From Moniliella sp. 'wahieum' (lineage: Eukaryota; Basidiomycota; Moniliellomycetes; Moniliellales; Moniliellaceae), in contig RSEE01000106.1 of the NCBI GenBank assembly GCA_003971905.1, positions 1-64,000 on the forward strand: a DNA stretch of 64,000 nucleotides. The letters run 5' to 3'. The notes below the pieces were generated by a model, which was not told the origin of the DNA, ran no database searches, and saw nothing but the letters and a program-made list of their open reading frames with translations. This document shows, one piece after another, positions 22,301-33,942 of the stretch (within the stretch, counting starts at the first letter, position 1; each line of letters starts with the position of its first letter). The position numbers and the translations under genes are program-made.

Positions 22301-23635
22301 GAGCGTACTTGACTTGTTCCCACTCGACGCATTGAGTCGAAGTACTGGGGGGGGGAGAAAGTTGTGCGGCTGAATGCCGCCGGGACGCCCTCTCGGCAAT
22401 GGACTCGTGGTTCGAGGCATCCTCTTCCTTGCTGGACATGTCGAGGGAGTCGTCCTTTATGGGCAGAGCGTTGCCGGCCTCGGCAGGAGCAAATGCACCT
22501 CGTTGTGTGCTTCGCAACTGGCGCACAAGCACTCTGCATTGCCCACGTCAAAGTAATTGTCGCCATAATAGGTAACAATCTCCTCGTTGACGCGAATGGG
22601 GCGAATACAACGAAAGGCCATTTGGTTGCCTATTCGGTTAAAACTCAACGTTGGGCTCGCAATCGTGATTGACAAGCGAGCGGGCCCCGAAGAGTTGGAA
22701 CAGCCCTTGCGGGCCGATCGGATCACGGAAAAGTCCCGGCCGGCCCCAAGAAGGCCTTGGGTGCGATAAGCTCCACCTGAGCTCGATGCAGAGGAACGGG
22801 TTGAGGGGGGCTTGGAAGAGGCGACAGGGTGCTTAATGGAACGTTGCTGCGCTGCATCCCCGCAATTGTTCGTCTTCATCCTTGGATAAGTCGGCAATGC
22901 CGCCCCGCAGGCATGCAGGATCTCTCCGGGGCTAAACTCGTGTGTGGCCAGGACACAGAGATCCGCCTTGGAGAGAAGCATGCCAGGCGATTCGGTGTCC
23001 GAGTTGATGAGGGGAGGGAGGTGCATCCGGTGGTGGATGTGGGACTCTCCATCCGACAGGGCCTGATTTCCATTCTCTAATGGGGAGGTGCCAGCATGAA
23101 TGGCCTGGAGGTGAGCGATCGCTTTGTGGCGACGCGACGGAGGGGCGCACTGGGTGACTGTTTGTACCGCATCGTCAAGGCAAATTCGATTCCGCTGTTG
23201 GGGAGGTAGCATTCAAGATACCGCTCCATGTGGGCACGAAATGCACTTCTGTTTGAGGGACTTGGAAGCGAGGGTAGCGCTGAACGACCTTGAGCCTAAC
23301 GGGAAATGAGGTTAGTGGACGCTGCATCAACAGAACGCAAGAGCGCGGGTAGGAGCAAGATATACATACTGGGACAACTGATCCACAGCACCCTTGACGT
23401 CCTGCTTCTCGACACACCATTTGCGGACGATGACCGAAACCTCTTTGCTATCGACGCGGGCCGAGCGGTAGGTTGGACTCATCTGGGTTGAAATGGGGGT
23501 TTCCCACTCGAGATGGCTGGAGCAAACGTCAGCACCAATGTCTGCCGTGCAAGGCGGGCAAGGGGGGGGGGCGGGGGGGACGCACTCGATGAGAATGTCG
23601 GAAAGAATGTCGTCGTCGGACGCAAGATCTTCCAT
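19320..23635 (-). CDS. SET9: Histone H4 lysine-20 methyltransferase SET9 (Suv4-20/KMT5) with very long tail
   Basis: Nuclear enzyme methylating H4K20. Exon 1 (23635-23370) begins MEDLASDDDILSDILIE and carries EVSVIVRKWCVEKQDV; an intron lies at 23296-23369 (GTATGT...TTAG). Then LKVVQRYPRFQVPQ, YLPNSGIEFALTMRY-type sequence, the SET domain with FSPGEILHACG, RDFSVIRSARKG, the cofactor motif NHDCEPNVEF (in frame only after repair near 22650), FRCIRPIRVNEEIVTYYG, and Cys-rich CLCASCEAHNE. Downstream the family-specific motif VCLTCRAHFW...CERHYKIFKADWPGRIP appears (22070-22210). Beyond ~22000 the protein becomes Ser/Asp/Pro-rich; LGPKMLGKQATTDALAQHWG (about 21040) still resembles basidiomycete SET9 tails. 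Coding-like composition continues to about 19300 across frames; the end, and whether this last part is a separate gene, are uncertain. Confidence 0.85.
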
Positions 23636-24736
23636 GCTAAGGTGAGCGGGGGGCATACTTGGGTGAGGGCGGGGGGTAGGAGGGGGCAAGTGTAAGGTTT
23701 GGGGGGTAAGCGCGGGTGAGCCTCCGAGTCGGGGCCGAGAGGAAGAGGGGGGCGATGGCGGGACGGCGGGGATGAAATGCAGTCTGGGCCACGCAAACGG
23801 AGCCGCGGGGAGGTGTGGGGCGGGGGGGGGCGTCAGGCGGACAAGGCGGACACACTGATGCCCGAGCAGACGGCGATCGAGGGGGGCTGGTGGCGGCTGG
23901 TGGGGGGGCAGCGGGCAGCCCGCATGGCCAGCGCAGAGGCAGGGGCAGACGGCGCAGCAGGCGGGGGAAGGTGGCGGTGGTGGCGGCGGTGGCGCTGGGA
24001 GCGGCGGTGGTGGCGGTGGCGGCGACCCCAACAGCAGATGGTGGTTGGGAGGCAGGAGGATCGGCTCTGGTGCTCGGGATCGAATCTCGGGCGGCGGGGG
24101 GCTGAGGTGCGTGTGTGCGGTGCTGTGCGTCGGCTGCGATGGGGCTGGAGGCGTGTCTAAGCGGGTGAATCACAGCACGCGGGCGGGCGGGGCGGTGTGT
24201 GGACACGGACACTGGCCGCGTGCTGTGCCCGCATCGTCTCTCAGACAGCGCGGCACGGCAGCCGTGTGCGGCGGCGGCCCGGCCCAGGCCGTTGCCGCGC
24301 CTGGCCAGCACCAGCCGAGCCAGCCGAGCCAGCCGGCCCAGCTCAGCCCCCGCCCAGGCCCGCTGGGCGCCACTGTGCGCAAGCCCCACCCGGTCTCGCA
24401 CCCGCTCCTCCGCCGCCCACACTGCTCCCGCGCCCGCGCGCCCGCTGCCCGCCTCTGCCCGCTGCCCCATCGAATCCGCCGCCATCGCCATCGCCATCGG
24501 CGTCCCGGTTCAACATGCAATAGCATCTGCAACGTTCAGCGCGTCAGCGTCAGCACCCGCCATCGCCCGCCACCGGCCGCCCCAGTCGAGCCAGCCCGAG
24601 CCTCAGCACCTCGGCCCCAGCCCGCTCCCTTCCAAATTTCCCTCGCCCCGATACGAGGGCGGGGGAATGGAGGCAAAGGGGCCGGGTGGGGGGTGGGTTG
24701 GCCACCCAGACGGCCACCACGCGGCTCCTCGCCACC

Positions 24737-24757
24737 AGTGACTAGTGACTAGTGACT
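24737..24757. repeat. Heptamer repeat (AGTGACT)n
   Basis: Three exact tandem copies; in another phase the unit is ACTAGTG, built on the palindrome ACTAGT. Confidence 0.85.
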
Positions 24758-25245
24758 CACCATGGTGACGCATGCCTCGCGCAGCGGGGCCGCGCAAGCG
24801 CCAGGCAGGCCACGCAGCCCAGCACCGGCCAGGCCTGCTGGGCCGCACGTGCTGCTGCCCCTGGTGCCACACACTCCCACCCCCACCCCTGGCCACCGTA
24901 GGAGCAGGCCGGAGGCTCGCCGTGGCCACAGACGATAGTGGGGCCATATCGCCAGCCTCCCCCCCAAAAAGGTAAGTCCGGGCAACGGCCGTCACAATGG
25001 CTGCCCCCGTGCGCAGCCCTCCGCCGCTTGGCACGACCCTGGCTGCTGAAAAATTGAGGCGGAGGATGACGTCACCCCAACAGGCGCAGGCCCGGGTGAC
25101 GGGTGGCATCACATGTGGCAAGGGTCATCACATGTGAGGTGTGTGTAATCAGCCGCCGCAGGAATGGAAACTTGCAACTGGGCCCCCTGCATCGAGCATC
25201 CCTATTGTTCAAACGGGCATTTATCCACACAAACACACAGAGCCG

Positions 25246-25324
25246 AACCCTAGTGGTGGATTATTGCGCACGCCCGCTGCGGCAGGCGCTGGCCTGCGCA
25301 GTGCGACCCCGGCGGGCAACCCTA
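25246..25324 (+). promoter_or_regulatory. Pair of AACCCTA elements upstream of eS4
   Basis: AACCCTAGTG occurs at 25246-25255 and again at 25318-25327, 72 bases apart. AACCCTA (telo-box-like) elements are known in promoters of ribosomal-protein and translation genes in several eukaryotes. Function here is inferred. The same heptamer lies upstream of the KH gene (52714 and 52827) and the NAD kinase gene (19030). Confidence 0.5.
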
Positions 25325-25494
25325 GTGTGGGTGCGCCCCCCGCACAGCGCCCCGCTGCGGGCGTGCGGGCGGGCGCGTCGCTGCCCACCCACCCAGCAAG
25401 TGCGTCTCCTGTCCTGCTGCCCCGACCGTCGGTGCTGACGCGCTGCCCCCCCCCCGCCCCCACCCACGCCTCCAGCTGTCGACTGTAGCCCACC

Positions 25495-26525
25495 ATGGTC
25501 CGTGGCCCCCGCAAGCACCTCAAGCGCCTCGCAGCGCCCTCGAGCTGGATGCTCGACAAGCTCGGCGGCGTGTACGCCCGCGCCCCAGCACCGGCCCCCA
25601 CAAGCTGCGCGAGAGCCTGCCCATGGTTGTACGTCTTTCCTCCCTGCCTTCTCCCCACCCGCGCTGCTTGCCCCCAGGAGGGACGGTGATGCGATTTCCT
25701 ACCACATCATGCATGGCTTTCCGATCCTCTGTGGCGACACTTCTTTCGATGTCTTGTCTGAGCCTCCTCCTGGCCTTGCATGCCTCCTCTTTGCTCCCCC
25801 TCCCACCTTCACTTCTTGGCAACTTCTTTGGTACACGTGGAATACTGACGCGATTCGCTGGGATGTAGGTTCTGCTGCGGAACCGGTTGAAGTACGCGCT
25901 GAACGGCCGGGAGGTCAACACGATTGTCCAACAGCGCCTGATCAAGGTGGACAACAAGGTGCGCACCGACATTACCTACCCCACGGGCTTTATGGACGTG
26001 ATTAGCATTGAAAAGTCGGGCGAGTACTTCCGCATTCTCTACGACGTCAAGGGCCGCTTTGTCGTCCACCGCATTGCTCCCGAGGAGGCTGCCTACAAGC
26101 TGCTTAAGGTCAAGCGTGCAGAGCTCGGCCCGGCGCGGCGTGCCCCACATTGTCACCCACGACGGCCGCACCATCCGCTACCCGGACCCGGACGTCAAGG
26201 CTGGTGACTCGATCAAGTTCAACCTGGTTGAGAACAAGCTGGAGGAGATTGTCAAGTTCCAGCAGGGTGCCTCGGTCATGGCCACTGGCGGACGTAACCA
26301 AGGTCGTGTCGGCGTGATCATTGGTCGCGACTCGCACCCTGGTGATTTGACATTGTCCATGTCCGCGACCCGATCGGCCGTGAGTTCTCCACCCGCATTG
26401 GCAACATCTTCATCACTGGCAACGACGGCCAGCATTTGATCTCCCTCCCCCGCGGCGGCGGCATCAAGCTCACCATCACCGAGGAGCGTGACCAGCGCCG
26501 TGCTCAGCGCGAGGCTGCCAACTAA
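25495..26525 (+). CDS. RPS4: 40S ribosomal protein eS4 (S4e)
   Basis: Structural protein of the small ribosomal subunit. Exon 1 (25495-25628) starts [26 protein letters not shown], then [12 protein letters not shown] after one restored C near 25578. An intron of 240 bases (25629-25868, GTACGT...GTAG) precedes exon 2: [74 protein letters not shown], then [34 protein letters not shown] and [15 protein letters not shown], stop TAA 26523-26525. The S4, central eS4 and KOW regions are therefore complete at ~260 residues, the usual length. The frame breaks at about 25578, 26117 and 26345 cannot be tolerated in a single-copy essential gene and point to sequence errors. Two AACCCTA boxes lie upstream. 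Confidence 0.95.
25629..25868 (+). other. Intron in the eS4 gene
   Basis: GTACGT donor after LPMV and GTAG acceptor before [10 protein letters not shown]. The joined protein matches eS4 without gap, which fixes both borders. Confidence 0.88.
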
Positions 26526-27742
26526 GCGCTGGCTGTCGTGGTTTGGACCAAAGTCCAATCCGAAAAAGAGCGCCCACCTCGCCTGCTCGTTTTTCTGCTT
26601 CGAGTGCTCTTGGTCCCTGTCTGGTTGGGGAGGCGTGTATATCTCTCTGTCCCAAAATCGCTGGCCAGCCAGCGCATACTATGCCCATATTCCGCTTTGG
26701 TGTCCATGTGCGGTCCCTATGCCTTGCACGATCGGAAGCAATGGTCATTCCTCGCTGCTTCGGATTTTTTTGTGTAGTCACACTAGTGGTACTTGAGCAC
26801 TACAGTCTCCATGGAGCGGGGGGAAAATCCTTCGTCACAAGGCTGAGAACCATGGCTGCGATACATCGGTGAGAATAGGACTGCCATTTCATAGCTGGGG
26901 GAGCCACCTGAGTTGCTTGGGGCCCAGTGAATTAACAGCGAAATTAGCACAGGGGAGAGTGATGGAATCGGCTGGGAACGTCCAGTTTAGCATCTTCTCG
27001 GCAGCATTGTACCCTGGATGCAATCATACTACTACCCTTCACAATGCCAGCCTTGACTTTGAAGGTGCAGAACGCCATTGTGGGGGACGACAAACCGGGG
27101 GGGGAGAGGGCCGAAAGGGAAGCTCTTGAATCGAGGGTATGGTGATGATCTTGGCGTTCAGGCCAAGACCTTGCAGATTGCCCCGCAGTCTGCCCAGCTG
27201 TGGTTCGCGGTAGCAGCCTGAGGAGATGCGCACTCCACTGGGCAGTCCACCCCAAAGGCATTCCCGTGCCTTGGTAATCGGATCTTGCCACGGTGGCAAA
27301 AAAAAAAAAGGCAGAGTGGCACAAAAATTGTTCGTCCTCAGGCTCACAAGGTGTGATGATGCAGACTCGATGATCTTAACTCGACTGGCTGCCGTTATTG
27401 GGCAAAAAGCCAGATGGGCGACTAACAAAGGCAAACGCAAACGCAAATGCAAACAAGGAAAAGGAGAAGGAAAAGGGCTCGGGCGGAGCGCAGCGATCGA
27501 CTATCCAATGTTGAACGTTGAACGTTGAACTCAACGTGTTTAACGTTTAACTTAACCTTCATCGAGTCACTCTAGTCACTCTCGGCGTCATTCAGTCTTC
27601 CACTGTCCTCCGCGTGCTCCACTGAACTGGACCGACCCAGGGCGTGGTCCCTTGTCATCCTAGTCATTCTATAGCCACCCTAACCATCCGAATCATCCCA
27701 GTCGCGCGCGTTCTTCCAACCTCCTCCCGCCTGTCCCTCTCC
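26526..27742. other. Intergenic stretch, possible minus-strand coding fragment
   Basis: The 3' UTR of eS4 is followed by AT-richer sequence. On the minus strand between about 26960 and 27330 there is a protein-like passage (ITKARECLWGGLPSG, RISSGCYREPQLGRL, GLGLNAKIITIPSIQEL) spread over two frames; I do not recognise it and it may be a decayed gene. A run of 11 A lies at about 27299-27309. A heptamer repeat lies at 27510-27530, and 27590-27742 is likely the promoter of the next gene. Confidence 0.3.
27510..27530. repeat. Heptamer repeat (GTTGAAC)n
   Basis: Three exact copies; in another phase AACGTTG, built on the palindrome AACGTT. It is followed by TTAACGTTTAACTTAAC, a looser continuation. 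Confidence 0.85.
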
Positions 27743-30700
27743 ATGGGGCCGCGACCGGCTGGCTGCGACGCCCACGAGGGTGTTATATCCACCGTCGCTC
27801 TTTCTCTCGCTGTCCCGGCCGTCTCCACCCCCACCCCATCCTCCCCGAATTGCCGCGCCACCGCCATATCCGCTGCCGCCCCCTCTCTCCCCCCTCCCAA
27901 CTGCACCCCGCCTGAGCGTATCGCTCACGCCGTCCGCACCGTCCGCGCCCTCGCACCAGGCCAGCAACAGACATTCATCGATCAGCTCCAAGACGGCGAT
28001 GCGGACCAGCAATACATGGCCGCCATCGCGGCTTGCGCCGTGCACAACACAGCCTGGATCCACGCCCATCTTTCCCACCCCGACCCCCACATCCAGCGCC
28101 TTGCTCTACGCGCTGCTACGCCGCTGCGCGTGTCCGACCAGGCCATTGCCACGGCGCTTCAGGGCGACCTGTCCTGGCGTACACGCCATGCTCTTTGGCA
28201 CACCGGTCTTTCCCACCGTCCGCGCCTTGCTGAACAGCTTTTCCCCAGCGTACGCGCCGCATGGGGCAACTCGGCCGCGCTCATGTTCTCCCCACTGCAG
28301 TGCCCCTGTGGTAGCTCGCTACCTCCCTGAACTGCTCACCATCGCCTGTGAGGATTCCCACTGGCGCCCTTTTCCACATTGCACCCCACCGTTTTCCTTG
28401 AAGTGCTGGTCCAGAACCGGGTCCATCTTACCAGCCAAGACATATCTTCGCGCGCCTGGTGGAAACTCTTTGGTCCGAGTTTGACGGCGCTCGTCAAGCA
28501 ATCCCATCAGCCCCCCGACGTGGCCGTCAAAGTTCTCGACCTGGTCGACTTGACCCCTGAGGATTTCCCCTCGAGCCTACGAGGCTGCCTGTCGGAGCTC
28601 TTCCGGGCCGAGCCTGGAAGGATGGTGCACTATATGATGCAAGGGCTGGTCACCATGCCTTCCAAGCAAGCGGCTACTAGTGTGATCCGTGCCGTTGATC
28701 TCGCCGGGCTTATTCTCACCTACAATGGCCCATCCCTCAAGAGATTGCGGCCCTTGGCGGGGATTTACAGCGTGCCCCACCCTGTCCGCCTTGCTATGTT
28801 CGAAGCACTTCATCCCCCGCCCTGTACCGCCATGCCCTCCGACCGGGACCTTGATCTTCTTTTCCCGTGGGAGGGACCAAGTGGCCCAGCAAGTCCTGCA
28901 ACACGCCACGGATCCGAACGAACGGTTTTAAAGCCTACGGCTATCTTCCGCATGATTCCCGAGCGCAGCAAGAAGTCCTTGGCTCTTCGGAAGCCCGATC
29001 CGGCCGTTCGCCGCTCAGGTTACGCCCGGCTCTGTGCCCAAGCTGTGATGGAAGGCGATCCCGCACGGTGGGCTGCCATGCTCGCTGTTCGAGCCAAGCA
29101 TATCCAGAACGAGCGGCATCCCCTGCGCATGATGGCCATCCACGATATCGCGCGCCGTCCGTTCCGACCGTACCTATGGTCAAAGGCAGCCTTGTCCCCA
29201 CTCAAACAGATGACCATCGACGCCGTTCAAGCCCCCGATGCCATGCCTGGCGATTACTACGAGCTTTTATATCTGGCCTTGTGGATCGTCGGTTGGTTCG
29301 GGGAGGACGAAGAAGTCATCACGTGGGCGAGGGAACTGGTAGAAATCACGCGCCCAGGAATATACTTCGATCCCCGTGACCTCGCGCAAACCTTTCCTCG
29401 AGGCAAGGAAGAATTGATCGTACGGGTCTTGGGGCCGTACCTACAGACGCTGGTCGACCAGGGGAATATTCTATTCTGATCACTTTGGTAACGAGGTTGG
29501 GTGCCCGTGCGAATGCGTGCGACACGCTTTCGAACTTGCTTTCCCGTGCCATTCGCACGACAGACAACAAAGTGGATGCGCAGCGGCTCGTTCATTTACC
29601 TCAAGCCAAAGAAGACGCGACAAGTTCGGCTTGCGGAACTGGTGGAGCATGACCCATCAATTGTCGCCATTGACTCGGTAGCCAATATGGTGGCGCGTGC
29701 TCATCCCGAGCTCTTGGTCAGCGTGCTTCGGTTCGCGCCTTGTGGGCTGTACCTCGAAGAAAAGGACAAGGCAGAGAATGGGTCTTTCCCTGCATTGTCC
29801 GTGCCCTCCGTGCCGTGGCACCCGAAACAATCACTCTTCCTTGCACAGGTCCAACGCGCTCTGGCCCGTCTCGAGCCCAACCGCAACCGGGACCAAGTGC
29901 TGCATCGCACGCCCGCGTCCCAGGGGGGTTGGCGCTGGTTGCGTCTTTGGTCCAACAGGGCTTGAAGGGCCCGGAGCATGTTCGTTCCTTTGAGCAGACA
30001 CTAGCAGCGCTCTCCTCCCCGTCCTACCTGCACCTCCTTCTGCCGTATGCGTCGGACCAGCAAGCGCGGGCGGCCATGCCAGCTGTTCAGCGAGCAGCGA
30101 AACACGTTCCCATCGCACAACTCCAGCCCCTCGTCCTCTCCCTCTTGGAGGGCAACGCAAAGGTATCCAGTCGCAAGACGGCCGTGCGGATCGGAGCGCG
30201 GTACTTGCCCTTCAGGAGGCGGCAGCGGTGCTGCAGGCTCAGGTGGCCAAGTCGGACCTGCACCCCCACGTGCATGCAGTGATCATCGGAATGGCACGGA
30301 CGAAGCTTCTGGGACTGCCAGAGGATGGGCGATGCTGGAGCAGACTCTCGTTCCTTCTGCCGAGGAAATTGAGGCCAACGCCGGCCAAAAGCTCGAGGTG
30401 GATGCCAAAGAGCGGTTGACTCGTCACTTGTCCCTCCGCAGCCAGCTCGCCCACACCCGCCCCTCGCATGTGCCCACGGACGCAGCGAGAGCGCTTTGGC
30501 GCCCTCGTGGTCCCCTCGCTGCCTCGAAGCACACTGGGTAGCGGTTCCTGGCTTGCGCGCGTGCAGCATGGGCGCCGTTCAATCCGGGTGCCTTCCCCGT
30601 CTTGCGCACCGCGGCCACCAACTTCTCCTGCGAGAGCCACTTTGTCTGGCAGGAGGCAATCAAGGCACTGGTGCTCCTGTCCAAGTCGCCCCAAGGCCAA

Positions 30701-31476
30701 GAGACGCTGTGTACCACAATGGCCCAGCTACTCACCGTCCCGCACAATCCCGAGCACAACGCCGGGCCCGAGTGCGACTTGCCTGCGGTGCGGAGGGTGC
30801 AGGCTCTGACGCACCACCTGTGCCAGCAGTTGGAGCAGGACCGAGAAGTCTACCGGGTGCCTGCTGGCCTGCCTCAAGACATGGTTCGGTGGGAGCAAGA
30901 ACGTCGCGGATCACTCTGGCGCGGATCCGGGCCTGGGCCAGTGGCAGCGAATACGTGGGCGTTAACACGATCGTCTTGCGGCCCCACTTGGTTGACTGGC
31001 GTGGTCTCCTGGATTCGGCTGGGGTGCCCGAGCAGGCGCCGGACCACGCTCTGGTCCCTTTGTGCCGCGCTTGGACCCACGCCGCCGGAACCTACCGTGG
31101 TCCTAGTCACTGACCACCGTCTGGCTCGCCTGCCAGGCTTGATGGGCCATGTGCTCCCAGCATGGGACCCTCAGCTGCGCTCGACCCAGGTGCGCACCGA
31201 AGCACCCGGTCTCCTCGCCGTGCTCACTTGGCTCCAGGCCCGGTCCGCTACCATGGTACGTTGGTCGTGCAAGTTGTCAAGCGGGCCATCGGCGGGGGCC
31301 GCCGGCTCTGCCTCTGGTCCCCGGCCGCGCTCCAATTGGTGCGCACGCTCCGCTGCCACCCTGCCTGGACGTTCGTGTTGGCTTACGACGTTGAGACGGA
31401 CGCGACAAAACCGTCACTAGTCTTACATTCGTGTAGTAGCTCGGCGCGTCTCAATTCAAGCAATGCGATGATGTAG
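27743..31476 (+). CDS. Very large helical-repeat (HEAT/ARM-like) protein, unknown function
   Basis: About 1200 residues of soluble, Ala/Leu-rich helical sequence with no membrane segment or signal peptide. After a Pro/Ser-rich N-terminus, HEAT-like units recur: IQRLALRAATPLRVSDQ, LSWRTRHALWHTGLSH, RPRLAEQLFPSVRAAW, FLEVLVQNRVHLTSQD, WWKLFGPSLTALV, RRSGYARLCAQAVMEGDP, RWAAMLAVRAKHI, FLAQVQRALARLEPNRNRDQ, EIEANAGQKLEVDAKERLTR, FVWQEAIKALVLLSKSP and, near the end, AIGGGRRLCLWSPAALQLV. The frame changes near 28300, 28370, 29477, 29620, 29930, 30190 and later, yet one continuous repeat protein is obtained from the + strand. The longest clean frame is 28379-29479. I cannot name the family; scaffold or protein-interaction roles are typical of such repeats but that is not evidence. 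The start ATG 27743 is tentative. Confidence 0.62.
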
Positions 31477-32543
31477 CGTTTGTTCTTCCGCAGCACGCCC
31501 ATGGGCCGATGACATCTTTCTCTGTAGCTAATACACTCCTGGACTCTTGTCTCTTGTATCTTGCTCTTTTCAGCGCTGTCAGCGCACAGCGCCGCACTAT
31601 ACATGTATCCTAGGCGAGAAGAAGCCTCTCTCATGCATCGATCGTGAGTGCGAAGCGCGCACTGCACACTCTCAGGTCTCATTCTTCTTTCATAGTTGGC
31701 GCGGTATCGGGCGCAGAGGAAAGAACAAAACGAGCGCCTTTGCCACGGTTCGACGGTGTAGCTGTCTTTGGTGGCGGATGACGTTTTCGGGCCGAGATAA
31801 TGGCAATGGATGTGGAGCTCGTCTGGATGAGCACAGCCCATTAGAAGCCATTCGGAGGGGAGTGGATACTAGGTTGCTAGGGGCGGCGGGAGGGGAGCGG
31901 GGCGAGGAGCGTACCTGCCCCTGGATTGGGGACATGGAAGGAAGGTGCGAAAAAAAGTGCGTGTTCCTGCCAGGGGCAGGGGGGGTGCGTTTCCTGCGAT
32001 GATCTGAGGTGGCCGAGAGAGAGAAGATGAGACCAGCGGTCGGATTCAGATGTCGAGGCTTATGCTCTGTCGAACCAAGGTGGACGGTGGACGGTTGAAC
32101 GGTGAGATCTGAGATTGAAAGTGTTAGGTGGGGAGAGGATGCAGAGGCCAGCATGGCACATGGCATGCTGACGCATGGCACATGGCACATGGCACTTGCA
32201 CCCCTCGCTTCCCCCTGTCAAGGCGAGACATACATACCCCATCCATGCACCGCCCCATGCTCGGTCGCACCCATCAGCCGGTACGCGCGGGTACGAGCCA
32301 ACCGCACGCTGCATGGTCCATATTCCATCCACTGCCCTGTGGCCTTTTCTTCCCAGTTACCGGTTACACACTCTCCGCACCCACCACGCCATCCTACCCC
32401 AAGTCGCTATAGTTGGGAGATCTCAGACGTAACACCGTCCCCTCCCATCGCTTTGTCTCCCTCTGTCTGCTCTCCTGGCTGCCGTGGGTGGATTGGAGAG
32501 CAGGGTGGGCGCATGGATGCCAGCGGGCACATGTGTGTGTTGG
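31477..32543. other. Gene-poor stretch left of the LTR element
   Basis: No firm gene. A leftward ORF at 31383-31841 is antisense to the 3' end of the repeat-protein gene and has no recognisable features. Near 32150-32195 CATGGCA is repeated at 7-base spacing. Confidence 0.4.
32539..32543. repeat. Target-site duplication, left copy (GTTGG)
   Basis: The five bases GTTGG immediately precede the left LTR and recur immediately after the right LTR (33943-33947). A perfect 5-bp duplication is the expected product of retroviral-type integrase. Confidence 0.85.
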
Positions 32544-32783
32544 TGTTGGCCTAGGGAGCCGGACGGGCAGAAGGATGAGGAGAAGGTGATGGATTGGAGC
32601 CAGAGTTGGGTCTGGGTACAGAGGCATCTATATAGGAGGCTGGACTAGGCACAGGGACAGTGAGTCACACAGGAGAGAGTGCAGGGCACAGGGACAGTGA
32701 CACGCAGGGACGTCAGCGTGGAAGCCGATGGAACCGAGGCGAACCTGGTCTACCGACTGGGAGCCAGAGGATCACAGTCAACA
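32544..32783 (+). repeat. Left LTR
   Basis: 240 bp, TGTTG...CAACA ends, identical base for base to the right LTR. It contains a TATATA box near 32629 and an internal repeated GCACAGGGACAGTGA near 32650 and 32688, possible promoter elements. Confidence 0.92.
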
Positions 32784-33504
32784 CCCCCTGGCCAGGGAAC
32801 CCGGAGACATCGGTTGTGGGATGAGCTCCTGCCAGTGGATGTAGAGAGGGGAGGACTTGAGTGGCAACCGGGACGAATGGCCTGGAGTTGTGCATGGCCA
32901 CACGACTGGCCTACACCCCCGCTGTCCAGGATGACACCTGAACGAGCCGAGCGCTTGTGGTTGGTGTATTGTGCGACCGCCAGATGCTTGTAGAAGTCTT
33001 AGAAGTAAAAGTAGTAGGGGTTGCGCCCCGAAGCGATTTGGTGGGCAAAAGTAAAAAGCACCAGTTATAGGTGTAGTGAAAGAAAATTGGAAACTTGGAG
33101 TAAATGCGGTCCAAGGTCGTTTGGCATCAAAATTGGATGCGTTTGGTAGTTGTTTGGTTCCGCATGCCTGGTGCCAGTGGGGTCCATTGGGCATGGGAAA
33201 TGAACGGGCGCTATGCGTCAACCGTCTTGATCTGTTTGGGTTCTCTTTGTTGTTGAAAAAGAGGAGTGGAAGAAGTTGGGTGACCACCCCCCCCCATCCT
33301 TTCCCCAGGTGCCCCGGATGAATTGGCAATCCGGGGCGTGTAGCCGTGGGTGGGGCACTTGATGAGCAGCCACCCCCGCTTTCTGCGATTCGCCTGCGCC
33401 GTTTTGTCGTTGGAGGAATTTCGTCTCGTTGACGATACCCGACACGTTTTGTTCCGTCGTGTGTTTGTCCCTAAAATCATTGCCCCATCTGTGGGGGACG
33501 AGTG

Positions 33505-33584
33505 TGCCGATTGTGGCGGTAGTATGCCGATTGTGGCGGTAGTATGCCGATTGTGGCGGTAAGGTGCCGATTGTGGCGGTGGTG
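33505..33584. repeat. 20-bp tandem repeat inside the LTR element
   Basis: Four adjacent copies of a 20-base unit starting TGCCGATTGTGGCGGT; the first two are identical and the last two differ only in the final four bases. It could vary in copy number between element copies. Confidence 0.85.
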
Positions 33585-33702
33585 TTGTTGGGCGGGAGGA
33601 CGGGTGTGTCTTGTGGGCTTGGCGGCTTAGCTTGGGCTTGTAGGCTTGGGGGTGGGCTTGCTTGAAGAGCGCTCCCCTTCCGGGGGGATCAGATTGTAGC
33701 TC

Positions 33703-33942
33703 TGTTGGCCTAGGGAGCCGGACGGGCAGAAGGATGAGGAGAAGGTGATGGATTGGAGCCAGAGTTGGGTCTGGGTACAGAGGCATCTATATAGGAGGCT
33801 GGACTAGGCACAGGGACAGTGAGTCACACAGGAGAGAGTGCAGGGCACAGGGACAGTGACACGCAGGGACGTCAGCGTGGAAGCCGATGGAACCGAGGCG
33901 AACCTGGTCTACCGACTGGGAGCCAGAGGATCACAGTCAACA
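33703..33942 (+). repeat. Right LTR
   Basis: Identical to the left LTR over 240 bp and followed directly by GTTGG (33943-33947), the right half of the target-site duplication. Confidence 0.92.

Larger units (their letters stand above)
23636..25494. other. Divergent intergenic region between SET9 and the eS4 gene
   Basis: No gene supported despite long GC-rich shadow ORFs. It contains a heptamer repeat at 24737-24757, a CRE-like TGACGTCA at 25067-25074, and two AACCCTA elements at 25246-25252 and 25318-25324, 170-250 bases upstream of the ribosomal-protein start. The segment 23640-24100 is G-rich (GGT/GGC runs) and immediately upstream of SET9. Confidence 0.45.
32544..33942 (+). mobile_element. 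Non-autonomous LTR retrotransposon (TRIM-like), 1399 bp
   Basis: Two identical 240-bp LTRs (32544-32783 and 33703-33942), each starting TGTTG and ending CAACA, enclose 919 bp of internal DNA, and the whole is flanked by the 5-bp duplication GTTGG. The internal part has no protease, reverse transcriptase, RNase H or integrase and no long ORF, so mobilisation would need proteins from a full-length relative elsewhere. TGG at 32789, five bases after the left LTR, begins a possible primer-binding site. The interior has four 20-bp tandem copies (33505-33584). No clear polypurine tract precedes the right LTR. Identical LTRs indicate a recent insertion. Orientation is set by the putative primer site and is tentative. 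Confidence 0.88.

Noticed and set aside
22640-22660. Frame changes as programmed or Euplotes-type ribosomal frameshifting
   Set aside because: One site (SET9) does sit on TTT TAA, but most others have no stop codon or slippery motif, and both inserted and deleted bases occur. Sequencing error is simpler.
23637-24497. 286-codon minus-strand ORF upstream of SET9
   Set aside because: Pure Ala/Arg/Pro low complexity created by CG-rich DNA; no motif and it lies across the SET9 promoter.
33505-33584. CRISPR-like array
   Set aside because: The 20-bp units are directly adjacent, with no unique spacers; it is a simple tandem repeat inside an LTR element of a eukaryote.
32784-33702. Captured host gene inside the LTR element
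   Set aside because: No frame longer than about 190 codons without LTR overlap and no recognisable domain on either strand.
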